From: Anseranas semipalmata
Taxonomy: Eukaryota > Chordata > Aves > Anseriformes > Anseranatidae
Reading direction: 5' to 3'
DNA length: 64,000 bases
Assembly (NCBI GenBank): GCA_013399115.1
Contig: VXAA01005179.1
Location: forward strand, 897-64,896
The stretch's first letter is position 1, and every line of letters begins with the position of its first letter. Under the pieces are notes generated by a model. The model had not been told where the DNA came from. It did not search any database and saw nothing but the letters and a program-made list of their open reading frames with translations. The position numbers were made by a program, and so were the translations under genes. Positions 38,478-50,800 of this stretch are shown in pieces.

Positions 38478-40256
38478 CTGAATCAGAAAAAAGAAAAAAG
38501 TTGATTTTGCCACAACTAGTTTGGATTGAACATAAAAATAACAAAGAAGGAATTGCTTATGCTGGTTTACAAAGCATCCTCCAAGTAATGGGACAATCTG
38601 TTGTTCAGACTGTATGTTTCAACACTTTATATGAACATAGCTTTTAAAGGAGAAATTTTCCTAAATAAATGGCATTCTAAATGTAAAATGTAGAACATAC
38701 GATAGCAAAGAAGCAAACAAAAGATGACAGAATTCTCCTGGGATTTTTAAATAAACACTTCAGACACAACATTAAGTTTAGTGATTTGTATTATGATTTC
38801 ACCATAACCCATCCTATAATTCTTTACTTGATCTCTTCTTCAGCTTGAAATTTGGACTATACAATTCCTTTAATTTATCATCAACTAAGTTCTTGGTCAG
38901 TCCTATAAAAGCAACTAAAATATATGCTTCTGACTAAACAATTCTACTACAGTGGTTAAGTTGACCAAAGAACACCAATTTTCTCCAAAGCATGGAGAAG
39001 CTCTGTAACTTCTAGTTACATCTAGTACGTGAAGTTTTTCCTCTTTTTGACAAATAATTAACCTAGATTGCTTGTTCAAAATCATCAGAACAAATAGTGA
39101 TGAAACATCTCTTGTAACAGGTTTTAAGATGACAAAAGATTAATTCTCCAAGATAGCAACTGCAAGATTTTCTAGCTGACTTTAGTGATGTTCCAGCAAG
39201 GTACAAGGGTCTTTCCTTCTTGATACAGAAATGCAATGTTTCCAAATTCCCTTTAAAGGGTATTTTAATCTCTCTCTTGTGGAAGAATCTCTCTCATAAG
39301 CGACAATAATCAAGTTCCGTTTTTCAGCTCAGTATAACTACATCAGCAGTTGAAATTGTCAAAAATAATCTGGTAAGCTTGTGTAGGCTTCCACAGAGCG
39401 TATTTTAAAGTGAAAGATGATCAGTTTATGTAACAGGAGTAATTATTACCTGTTAATTCATAACAATAAGATAGTTCAAGATGGTTGAAGTATAACTACT
39501 ATTCTGTTCCTCTGAGTAGTTAATTATTATATCATAAGATTAATTTAAACAAATGAAGATAATTACACGTTAGCCACTTCCAATTTGATTTATATAAAAG
39601 CAAAATATATTATTTCCACAAAAACTTGTTTTTGGTCAGACATTTATAATATTTTGCCACATTCTGATGGTGTTCTGCACACCCTGTACGTACTACTGAA
39701 AGCACGACTCCACAGCTCCCACTCTAACAGGGTGCCAAGCGGTACACTGCTGTGCTACTGAAGCTGCTTCATAGGGTACAATTCGTTAAAAAAAACTGAA
39801 TAGTTTGTTCAACATCATCTTAATTCTAGCACAAAACCTGCTTGGTTTCCTAACTGTTTGATACATAGGGTGTTCTTATGGCCTTTCCTGTACTTTAACT
39901 TCACCTTGTGCAATTTTCAGGCTCACCTCTGCAGTCCATACTAGCCAAAATTAGACAGCCCATGGGTGGGATTCACAACAGGGCATTTTCTAGTGGTGAA
40001 CAGTATGTACAACATGATTTATGCAATACCTATAAACCAAAAGGATTAACAACTAGGATTAATATTTTTAAGATGCTACTATCTGCTTAAAGATTTTACC
40101 TGAGCACAGATTTGTTGTTCTGGATGAGAATGATTGCATTGCTTGCTTTCTTAACCTGCTCAGCATTCAAACAATTGTAACGTGGAATTGGATAAGCCTT
40201 CTTACCATTTTTATGGTCCAGTTCATAGTTTATGATCCATGAGTACAGTTGTTGTC
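38410..40256 (-). CDS. Unidentified minus-strand gene beside ZC3H7A (partial model)
   Basis: Phase-consistent model: complement(join(38410..38477,38828..38902,39927..39940,40100..40256)), lacking a first exon. The 157-nt and 75-nt exons are the well-supported parts; the 14-nt microexon and the last exon were chosen because they repair the phase and have GT–AG sites. The visible protein has a polar segment with YSWIINYELDHKNGKKAYPI and CLNAEQVKKASNAIILIQNN, then GLTKNLVDDKLKELYSPNFK followed by a basic LKKR. I see no known catalytic motif, zinc ligand set or membrane helix, and I do not recognise the family. The start probably lies in or near the N gap of the CpG island shared with ZC3H7A. Confidence 0.4.
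38828..38902 (-). CDS. Unidentified gene, second supported exon
   Basis: Acceptor TTGCTTTTATAG precedes 38902 and the donor is ATCAA|GTAAAG. The exon is 75 nt with one open frame (2 + 24 codons + 1), encoding LTKNLVDDKLKELYSPNFK and a basic end LKKRS. If the donor is not used, the frame stops after KEL at a TAG, so it could be terminal instead. Confidence 0.45.
39927..39940 (-). CDS. Possible 14-nt microexon of the unidentified gene
   Basis: TTTTGGCTAG|TATGGACTGCAGAG|GTGAGC on the − strand. Its 1+12+1 phase links the 40100–40256 exon to the 38828–38902 exon. Chosen mainly on phase. Confidence 0.15.
40100..40256 (-). CDS. Unidentified gene, internal exon (best supported)
   Basis: On the − strand a long T tract and ATGCACAG acceptor precede 40256, and the exon ends CTCAG|GTAAAA at 40100. 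Only one of three frames is open, and it is open over the full 157 nt (2 + 51 codons + 2). The composition is protein-like (Lys, Asn, Tyr, Ile rich; normal codon use). It needs an upstream exon that leaves one base. Confidence 0.6.
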
Positions 40257-41033
40257 CTGTGCATGCTTTTTTTTTTTCCTCTCACCTTCCTTCAGTTTCT
40301 GCGGTAAGCAACAACCGTGATTTCGCATTCAGTCTTACAGGACTTTTAAATTTCATTCTATATACTTAACTGTTTAACGTCTAACTGCTACAATTAAATT
40401 GTCACACTTAGCTTCAAGAGAGGTTAGTTTCAGTGAGGTTATCTGGAGGCAGTTCAATTGTTGCAGCCAGGAAAAGCCCCAAAGCAACGCTCCAGCAATT
40501 TATTCTTAGCCTCTCCGCAGTAATTAGGCCAGAACTGTTTAATATTGCCAAGGTGAGGGCATCTTCCAACTCCACCCGATAAACCACTAATCGGCTGCGC
40601 TCCTCTCAGTCTCAGTTAATGGCAGTATAATTTCTATACCGTGTTAAAACCTGGAAAGCTTTCCTTTGCACAGTTCCACCGTACAGACCAGGGCGGTTTC
40701 TCACGTTTTCTGTCCCCTGATGTCCTACGCGAGCAGCGACAAAGCAGCGCTTGGGGAGCCCCTGCTCACTCCTCTTTTACCCTTTGGGGATAAAGTTGCC
40801 GTAAGCCTGTCCTGGCGAGTTCCAACAGAGACTCAGAAGCTACAGCAAGTCCCCAACCTCGCACGTTCTCATCCCAGACGAGTGACGGAGAACCCCTCGG
40901 GCCGTCCGGCTGCCTGTGCAGGGATGAAGCCGTCCCAGGCCGGCTGCCGTCCCCTCCGCCCTCGTCTCAGCGCGACCGCCGCCCCCTCACGGCGCCGCCC
41001 CCCGCCCGCTCTGGTGCCCGCGCTCCCTGCGGC

Positions 41034-41045
41034 GGCGCACGCGCA
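41034..41045. promoter_or_regulatory. NRF1-like motif in the island
   Basis: GGCGCACGCGCA matches the NRF1 palindrome YGCGCAYGCGCR at 11 of 12 positions. NRF1 sites are typical of bidirectional CpG-island promoters. Confidence 0.4.
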
Positions 41046-41074
41046 CTGGGGACGCGCGGCCCCGCTGCCGCCCG

Positions 41075-41820
41075 NNNNNNNNNNNNNNNNNNNNNNNNNN
41101 NNNNNNNNNNNNNNNNNNNNNNNNNNNNNNNNNNNNNNNNNNNNNNNNNNNNNNNNNNNNNNNNNNNNNNNNNNNNNNNNNNNNNNNNNNNNNNNNNNNN
41201 NNNNNNNNNNNNNNNNNNNNNNNNNNNNNNNNNNNNNNNNNNNNNNNNNNNNNNNNNNNNNNNNNNNNNNNNNNNNNNNNNNNNNNNNNNNNNNNNNNNN
41301 NNNNNNNNNNNNNNNNNNNNNNNNNNNNNNNNNNNNNNNNNNNNNNNNNNNNNNNNNNNNNNNNNNNNNNNNNNNNNNNNNNNNNNNNNNNNNNNNNNNN
41401 NNNNNNNNNNNNNNNNNNNNNNNNNNNNNNNNNNNNNNNNNNNNNNNNNNNNNNNNNNNNNNNNNNNNNNNNNNNNNNNNNNNNNNNNNNNNNNNNNNNN
41501 NNNNNNNNNNNNNNNNNNNNNNNNNNNNNNNNNNNNNNNNNNNNNNNNNNNNNNNNNNNNNNNNNNNNNNNNNNNNNNNNNNNNNNNNNNNNNNNNNNNN
41601 NNNNNNNNNNNNNNNNNNNNNNNNNNNNNNNNNNNNNNNNNNNNNNNNNNNNNNNNNNNNNNNNNNNNNNNNNNNNNNNNNNNNNNNNNNNNNNNNNNNN
41701 NNNNNNNNNNNNNNNNNNNNNNNNNNNNNNNNNNNNNNNNNNNNNNNNNNNNNNNNNNNNNNNNNNNNNNNNNNNNNNNNNNNNNNNNNNNNNNNNNNNN
41801 NNNNNNNNNNNNNNNNNNNN
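41075..41820. other. Assembly gap (746 N)
   Basis: A run of Ns in the middle of the CpG island, hiding the promoter and probably first exons on one or both strands. Confidence 0.99.
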
Positions 41821-42199
41821 CGGGGCCTATGGGGGGGGAAGCGCGGGTCCTCCGCCGTGCCCCGGCCCCGCGCTGAGGGGCGCGCTCACGCCCGGCTCCC
41901 CGGGGCGGCGGCGGACGGGGCCCGTCGTCAGCTTGCTCTGCTCAGGCCGCGCTCGCCGCTCCGGGGCAGGCCCGGTATCCTTGGGGCGGGGTGCGTGCGG
42001 CTGCGCTGCGGGAACGTCCCGACGGAACGGGAGCTAAAATCCGTCAGCTGGAGGCAGCGGTCGAGTCGTGAAGTTTATCTCGGTGTCCGTTCTGCCGGTA
42101 AATTCCGCTTGCTTTCTTCAGCTCGAGTTTTGGATCCGTTCTTTGTTAAAATGCGTGAGGGAGCCGTAAAATGAAGCCTCCCGGCCCCGCTCCTTAACT

Positions 42200-45100
42200 T
42201 CCTGGGGAAATGAGGTGACTTTACAAAGCTTCCTTGTTCTCTTCTGTTTCTTTCACGGGTTTAAAAAACGTAGGAAAGTTGTGAAAATAGAAAGTAAACC
42301 TTGAACAGTATGTTATTTTGTGGGTAGAAAGTGCGTGGGAGGAGATGCAACAAAATACCTGAGGTAAATAAAGAATGTGGGATGAGCTGATGTTCAACTG
42401 TTGCTATTTATTCTGCTTCACTTGTTTTATTTAGATGTTTCATTTTAGCTAGAGTTAGGTTCGCTTCTGTTGAGAGAAATAAAAACTGAAGTGGAGTTGT
42501 TTATCTCTGAGTTACGTATTAAGTGGGAGCTGAAAACTAACGAAATGCATGTATTCTGTACTGTTTTCCCTCTTTTCCCCCTCAGCATGTTACTTGTCTG
42601 AAATTCCTGATGTAATGGCCCAGTGATGCATGATCGTGAATATGAAATCTTTTGTGCCTGTGCTAGCTGAGGAAGATGCTTCTAAAAGCCTTTTGTGTTA
42701 ATATTTCTATTTCCCCTTCCTCATCTTGATGCCAACACGTCTGTTGAGCAGTTTAGAATCTCTGGAAGGCATGTTTTAATTCACACTGTGCTTTGTTATC
42801 TGTAATTACTCATTTAAACTGCCCAGTGGTTAGAATGAACTATGAAATTGCTTTGAGAAGTCGGCGCTGGGTCAGGCTCATTCCGCCTTGGGCAGGTGCC
42901 CGCTCTCCAGTTTGACTCTCGGCGGGGTTGGAACCGGGAGCAGCGGAGGTGTTTTTGCCACATCCCAGTAGGAAGCAGTCGGGGCACAGCAGCGCGTGTG
43001 CCGCTTCCTTTCCTCACTGGCCTCTCGGGAGGTAGGGGCCTGCTCTCCTGTGTCCCCGGCTGCGGGGATTGTATGTTTACAGCTTCTTTTGGATCCCCAC
43101 GCCTGAACACGCTGCACTTGCTGCTCTGCTTGGCGGTGCAGGACGTAGTAATGGAAATGGGCTCCGACTTCTTGTGGGAGAAAGGGATTTGCACTGTCTG
43201 CCTTTTAGTCATGTATTTACTCTCCCTGTTCTGCTTCAGTCTTCCCCATTCCCTTTGCAGTATTCCCTTTATCCTAGGGCCCAGAATATAACTTTCCTGT
43301 TCAGGAGTACAGTTTTCCTATATGGAAACAGTGGTGAACTGTTCACGTTTTCATTTTACACACAGACTTCTGGTTTGCCAACTTCTGATTGCTGAATAAA
43401 GTTTTGACATACGACGGATTCATTTTTGGTTGAGTTGGTTTAAGATTTTGAGTCTGTTGCCTTTTTATATCTTCTCTCCTGCCTGTGTCATAAAAAGGGG
43501 GAGAAGGTGGATGCTGTAAGACAAAAGGGGGCCTCAGCTCAGTGTGACTTTCACTAGACCTGCACCCCTGTCCAGGTTTACAATTCAGCTGAACCGCTGG
43601 GGCCGGTACAGATCTATCAGCAGCAATCACGATGAAATTTTCAATGTGCTCTGTACTGTACAAAGATCTAATTTAAGATTCCTGTAACCCAGTAATTGCA
43701 TTAATAGTGAACTCAGTGGTGCATGGCAAGAGGATATGCTTCCATATCTTAAGAAACCACATCTGTACACACATAGTTTTTTAGTTTTAGCCTTGTGAAG
43801 AAGGGAGGGCAGTGAGGACCACTGACTTCGGGCTGTTTTCAGCAGCTAGGCCTGAAGGTGCACAGAATGCTTTGATACTGGGAGTATTTGTAATAGCTGC
43901 AACCATTAATGTCAATAAGGAACTGTAACAGAATCTTGTGGTCAGCTGAAGGTCATTAACTCCCTGGGGTAGTAGTTCTGGTCCCCACATAATGACACGT
44001 GTTTTCCCTCTATTCGCTGTTCGTCTCTAAATAAGTTGTCTGCACAACTGTGTGCAATAGCAGAGAGGCTTAGTCCTGCCCAGTTCCCGACCCTTTGGAA
44101 CTGAATTCTCGACTGGGGGAACTCAGCATGCGTGGCAAACTGGATACCTGCCCCCTGCATTTACCTTGGCTCTAACAGCAGCGGAATAATTCAGTTTTTC
44201 ATAACATATGTTCATGTGCTTTGCTGCTTTTGTTGAATCGCTTGGCATTAGGATCTTTGAAAAACACCGTGTCAGACCTTAAATGGTGATGGTTGTTAGA
44301 CTTGAGATTTGGAAATTGAAAGGCTAAACTCAAAAGTTTTAGGCAGTGCGACCTTCCCTTTCAGAATATCCAACGCCTGTGTTCCTTCTGTAGAAAAACT
44401 AAATTCTCTGTGTTCTGTATGAATTGATCGATTTGTGTTCCAAAGATCAATTTTACTTTACAAGATGGTCTAACATTGGTTATATTCAAATCCCATGTGC
44501 CTAAAGAATTATCCCAGGCATATCCTGTATGTTGGGAATGTCCTTTAAAACTTATCTTGAATGCTGCAGAAGTGACCAAGTTTAGAAAACAAGAAGATTA
44601 TCTTGCCCTGTGCTGGAAGGAAAGCAAAGAACCAGAGTGTAAGTGGCTTTGTGTAAGAGAGGAGAAGGGTTGGTTTTCCCGTCTGCCAGAGCTGGCACAA
44701 ACTCGTTTTCCTCCAAGTCTCCTATTTGTATAACTGGATTGGTATCTGTCAGAAAAGGTGACATTGGCTACTGGCAGTGTACTTTCTATCACGTTGCTTC
44801 TGCTTTTGTGAAATGTGATCGAGTTGAAGCCTGTGATAAAGATAAAATGGTGTCAATTGTTCTTCAACTTGTTTGGTTTGGGACAGATTTTTTTTTTTTT
44901 GCTGTACTAGATTTAGTAAATTGAGCTTGGATTGGTCACATAGCAGCAGTTGTAGAAATACAACATTTAATGCAGCAGTCAGTTCTGCCTGTAGCATTAA
45001 TGCTGATATGTTAGTCTGTTGTTTGCTTTTACATCCCACACTACCTTTTTCCTTTGCTTTAGCTTGTCTCTTTCAGTGAATTGTACAAAGAGTAAAGCAA

Positions 45101-47715
45101 CGGTAGGGGCTTTGCACTTCTAATAATAGTTACAAGCAACAGAGCAGCATTTTAACTTTTTTTTAATATATGTACGTATGCATATTTCTTTTAAATTCTC
45201 TCTCTTCAGATGAAGGAGAAAAACTGTTATTAAATAGGTGATTTTTGTGAACTTTGAAAGTGGATGGATGACTGTGAAAGTCAAGACACCATTATTATTT
45301 GCTTTGTATATAACTGAGTCTGATGTGTTTCTGGCTGCACGAGAGGATCTAAGAATAATTTGGAGGGGAGAGATGCTGTTGGAGGTGTTATCTGAAATTT
45401 TAAATCCTCTGCAAAATCATCAAATATTGGGATAAAGTGACTGTCCAAGTACACTAAGGAAGGATAATTTTTGCCTGAATGTTTTATGGCTACAGATGAA
45501 TAAGTAGGATAGATTAGAAAACTCCTTTGAATAATAAATTATGCTGCTTGCATATGTTCATCACTTGCTAACATTCTTTTACCTGTGATGCCAATTTGTA
45601 ACAGTTCCATTAACTTTATTCTTGTGGAGAAATTGGATCTGCACATCCTCCAGTACCAATATATGATTTATTCTTTAATATTTTTACTAAAGGTGATAAA
45701 TAAATGCAGTTGTTACTACATTGGACTTCATGCCTTTGTGAGTTGGTGGAGTACTGACGTTGCTTAAAATTAGTAGAGCAAAACCGATCTTAATACTCGC
45801 CCAGATCTTAACATATACAAGAGACTTGTGTTGACAAAGCATTATCTTATCAGTTGTTAATTCAGGGGAAAAAAATGTTTTATTTAGCTTCCTTATTTTT
45901 GTGGATAAGTGTATGCTGAATACTGCTACTGTTTTTGGTTAGTGTGAGAATTTCTTAGTCTTACTAGCCTTGTTTGAGTTCTCAAACCTAAACCATGAAT
46001 GAGTAAATAAAAAAATATTAAAATGGCCAATAAATTTCCTTTTGGCATTTATATTTAGATATCTTCATAGATATGCTATTGTTAGTAAAACATTTCTCTC
46101 ATAATAAATGTCTTGTATATATGCCAGAAACAGTATGTGTTAATAACCTGCAGAAAAAAAAAGGAGATGCATAAAATGTGAAAAACAGTTACAAAAAGTG
46201 TACATGGTTATTTCCTCTCTTGGGAGTAGATTACTGAATGTTATTTATATATCTAAACAAGCAATATCTGAACAATTCGTATCAGCGAACTATTGTAGCT
46301 GTTAGTTATCTGCAGAGACTGACTTTGATTTATTTAGGTATTTTAGCTTGCTGGTGGTAGAGGTCACAGTGGGAAGCTGGGTGAAATGGGGCCCTTGGAG
46401 TGCTTCCATTAATTTGCTAAGTGACCTTAAGGAAATTACTCACTCCTTATGCTCGTTTTAGGTATGTGTTATAATAGGAATAACTCTTAAGGACTTCCAC
46501 ATGTTTATTTAAGATTCTTGAGAAATGTTTGTAAACATTATTATTCCAAATCAGTCAGGCAAAGTAAGGTGTCTTATCCAGCAGTTTTCTATTCTCAGTT
46601 GGGAATTTATTGAGTTTGCTGGGGGATATTTTGCTTTTTATTTTACTTTGTTTTCATTCTTGCATCATTGATGTGAAATGGTAACCCAGCACAAAATACA
46701 GTTTGTTTTAGCTTAGTTTCAAGACTAACAGAAGTGTACTGCATACAGTTTGGTATTTTTTACTGTAAATTCCTACATAAACTAATGTGCTTCACAAAAA
46801 TGTATGTTTTCTCAAGCTAAAAGTTTTTTTTGCAGAATTTTAGGATTTTCAGAATAAAACCTTGTCCTGCAGATCTTTTTGTTTAAAATAAATAAATTGC
46901 ATTCTTATGTTGCAGTTAGGCACAGCTGTATGCAACCATGAAACCATACTTCAAACAGCCTTACCTTGAGGGTTATACAAAACATTTCAGCCTATTTAAC
47001 TTCAGTAGTTGTAAATCCATTGAATGAAAGACGTGAAGAAAAAAATCACTGACTCAAACTAATTAAATCAGATTTAAATGTTAAGTTGACAATGTGGAAT
47101 TAAACTAATTTGGTTTTTCAAATGAAGTCGGTGGTCTCTGCTGCTGGTAAAGTTTTCAAGCTTTTCGCCTTAGTCAGCTGGTCGATACCCCTAACACACT
47201 GTTAATTTGTTTCTAATTACACTAAGCATTTGGGTGATGATGAGAGGCTCTAGATTTAGACTTCATAGTAGTTTTCTCATCAACTTGTATTTTATTAATA
47301 AATATACTGGGCTCTTGAGTTTATTTCTACTTCAACAAATCAAAGAAGTATAAAGCTATTAAAGGGGGACAGCGTGGAAACATTTAACATCAGCTTGGTT
47401 TAGCAGTAATGCACGCAAGCTGTGCTTGCGGTTTGGTTTAGTTTCACTAGCACAAGTCTGCATCATCTAGAGTAAATGAGCAGAAAAGCAATGATAGATT
47501 GGAGAGAGGCTTTCTGGAGAAGCAGGCGCTGCCAGAGGGTGTTGCTTCTGACCAGGGGCTTTTGCATATATCTCCGGTGGCACCTCGGTGTTCTCTGAAG
47601 CTGTGGTGCGGTAGCGTCTTTGTGTGAGCGACTTACTGTTGCTGAGACTGGACCCTTCAGGTCCAAAGGCAAACTGCGATGTGCTAACAGCCATTTGTCT
47701 TCTTTCCTTTTTGAG
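42200..47715 (+). other. Probable ZC3H7A intron 1 / 5' region
   Basis: No conserved coding exon is seen. There is a small GC-richer patch at about 42860–43080. Open frames at 42814–43395 and 44476–44924 lack splice structure and known similarity. Confidence 0.5.
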
Positions 47716-47819
47716 GAGTTGCATATCCGAAAAGTGGATGTTCAGGATAACATGTCCAATGTGTCGGAAGAGAGAAGCACTAGACAACAGGACATTAAGA
47801 AAGGACTTCAATTTATAGA
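47716..47819 (+). CDS. ZC3H7A: ZC3H7A first coding exon
   Basis: The pyrimidine tract TCTTCTTTCCTTTTTGAG suggests the exon begins at 47716, with 36 nt of 5'UTR before the ATG at 47752. It codes residues 1–22 (MSNVSEERSTRQQDIKKGLQ…) plus two bases. Donor ATAGA|GTATGA. Confidence 0.9.
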
Positions 47820-50800
47820 GTATGATTTTGTTTTTATTCTTGTATGCTTATACATCTTGTACGTGAGATGGATAGTTCTGGGGAAGTCCTTTTAATATAG
47901 TACCAGTGGAGGAAGAAAGAGAACCCATGTTTCTCCTCAGAATATTTGCTAACATCAACATGGAAATGGAGAGCAGCCTTAAAGAAGAGACAGCACCCCA
48001 CTTGGTTCCTGCACAGAGCAGATTGAAGGTGGGAGGGTATTCCTTTTCAGCCTTTGAGGAAAAATCAGCAGAGAAATTTTTGGTGGGTGGAAAAAAAACC
48101 ACCTGACTTCGATGGATGTTTGCACCTAAGACTAAGTTGCTACTGAAAGGGATGAGTTTGTTCACTGCTGCCTAAATGTTTCTGCTCTGGAGCTAAAGTT
48201 TAACTTAATGAAAAAGCCTCTTAGTAGTTAATTTTCGCTTGGGTCAATGCCACGTTCTCCTCTAGGAGATCCTGACCAGCTTAAACTGATTGTGAAATTT
48301 CACATTAGTTCACTGTAAAAAAATATTTAGAAAGAGGTTCTCAGATGACCTTTATGGGAAGGGGTTCCTGTTTTTTCCTTCCCGAAAGCTTGTAAGTAAA
48401 TACCTCTGTTTTGTGCTGGAGAAAATCTCTGTCGTGTGTCATACGGAAGAACTCTTAAAATTCCTTAATTGTTATTGGTATGACTTAAAATTGATGTGTT
48501 CTTTTAACAGATAATTTGTAATTTTATAAAGCTTACAGAAAAATTGCAGTTCTCATATATAAACTGTTTTTGCACAGTGGAGAAGAGGAAGGAAATTGTT
48601 TTTAAACAAACAACACCGAGTTTTTAAACTCGTCATTCAAAGTCTTAATACATTTTGAATAGCAGAGGTAAGAGTGGCTATGTAACTTTAAATGAAATGA
48701 CTCATTAGTAATTCCAAACATAGTTGTTTAATCAAATCTACTCTGCAGCACTCCTGCCTTGTTCAGTGCAGGCAGTAGAAAACATTTAGAGTTTTAGCCT
48801 GTTGCAGCAAGTGAGACTGCTTTTGGTAAGAAGCAGTGTTCTCCAATGCTATCATCTTTTGAGCAATATGTACTCTAAGTAAATTTTGTAATTTCTTTTT
48901 CTAGATCTACTTTGCCCTATCCGGGGACACAAGAGCAATATGAGGTAATGAAATTACTTTTGCATTTCTATAAGTGCTTTTTAACATGGAGTTGTCTTAT
49001 TATATTTGTCCCTGTTTTCAATCATCATTTAAGTAATAGTAGAGTATGAATGGTAATTTACAGAGTCTCAATATAGGAACCAGAGGACTATTTATGTATA
49101 GGACTACCTGTGATACAGCTATTCAGGTATTTGGATGCCTGGAAGTTGCTCATACAGCAACTCAGATTGACTCTTTCTCTACTGGTGTTAGGGATGAATT
49201 TGAGGCATTAATTGGATAAAATAATGTGCTATTCTGGGTAAAGTTTAGGGGAGCACAGCAGAAGGGAGACGAAAGGACTTCAGTCATACACATCTTCATG
49301 ATACATTTTGTTTTTACTATTTTGCATAATTTTTAGACTTACGTTTTCACACTTATCTTTCTAGCATTTTTATCCAACAACAGGTTGTTTCACTGGCTTT
49401 GAGATCACATTACTTAAAAATGTAATTGTTCACATTTTAGATTGAAAAAATCATTTGTTTTGCAAAAGCAGCCTTTGTGTACTACTGGTGTGCCAGTTGC
49501 TATGGCTGCTGTTTGCTAAAAGAATGTAGGGAACACATATATATGCATCTTTTGTAAGTTACATATGCAAAATAATTCTTTTATAAATAGCTCAGCCTCT
49601 CTTTTATTTCCATGTATTGTTCTGCTGAGTATTAGAGATTGTCTTGGAAAAATTGCAGAAGAAAAATACTAATGTAGACAAAAATTTTTCATTTAATTTT
49701 GGTTCTGTGAATTTACAAGTACAAATTTTCTACTTAAATATGTATTTGGAAATATGAAAGATACACAACAAATACTGCTGTTTGTGAGTTTTTCTCTTCT
49801 TTGTTACAGTTATTTATACGAGAACTCGTTAGAAATCTTTTTAATGAAGGGAATGATGTATATCGAGAAGGCGATTGGAGAGGATCACTGAGTCACTATA
49901 CAGAAGCTATAAACATAGCAGATTATGCTAATTCTGAAGAAATCCATGTTTCTGATGATATTTTAGAGAAGCTGCATGTAAACAGGATAGCATGTTTTTC
50001 AAATATGGTAAGCTTCTACTTAAACTATGATTTCTTGAGAACAATTCACTAGCACTGTGAAGGCACGGAAAGCTTAACAGTGAAAAGCTCTTGGTGTTGG
50101 TTTGAGAATTGGCATGTTTCAAGTCATCGTTCTGGCATACTCTTTAATCTCATCTTTTTACAAGTATAATCACCTAGATATTTTTAGTTACTAATACCAG
50201 AATATTAACATGAAAGAGTTGTAGTAGGCTTGAAAGATGGTGCAAGGGTATTTTTATCCATTTATACGGCTGATTGCACCTGAGTCTGCCACTTCCTCTG
50301 TGGAATAAGATGGCTCTTGTTTTCACAAGCTAAATTTTCTTGTTTTCAAGCTAAATTGTCTTCATCACTTACTGGATTTTATGTGAGTGATAGCCCTGCT
50401 TCTTTTTAGTTGCATCAGTTGGTGGCTTAAGAACATTTGTAAGTGCAGTGGCCTTGTGAATGTTTTACAGTGTTTCAATATCTTCATTTAACACAGTTTA
50501 AATTCTATATTCCGATGATAAAAATTGTTCTGATTTTTTTCCTTTTTCCCCTCATAGGGACTGCATGAAAAAGTTCTAGAAGACTGTGAGATAGCGTTAA
50601 AGTTGAATGAAAACAATTTCAGAGCTCTCTATCGCAAAGCAAAAGCTTTGAATGAGCTGGGAAGGTATAAGAAGGCTTATGATGCTGTAGCAAAATGTTC
50701 TCTTGCTGTGCCGCAGGTAGGCAAATTATAGTTTGATGATATTTTAAAGGAATTAGTACAGAAAACGTACTTACATCAAGACTATTGAAGTTTTTGTTTA

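Larger units (their letters stand above)
40880..42110. promoter_or_regulatory. CpG island: ZC3H7A promoter, probably bidirectional
   Basis: Strongly GC/CpG-rich flanks on both sides of a 746-N gap, in an otherwise AT-rich area. ZC3H7A lies to the right on + and the unidentified exons lie to the left on −, so the island fits a shared divergent promoter. The non-coding first exon of ZC3H7A should lie here; CCG|GTAAAT near 42097 is one possible donor, unproven. Confidence 0.65.

Noticed and set aside
40666..42174. 502-codon plus-strand open frame across the 746-N gap
   Set aside because: Most of the frame is Ns translated as X. The flanks are CpG-island sequence with no domain similarity, and high GC depletes stop codons.
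44476..44924. Open frames in the region before ZC3H7A coding exon 1
   Set aside because: Overlapping frames open on both strands, no conserved match, no splice context.
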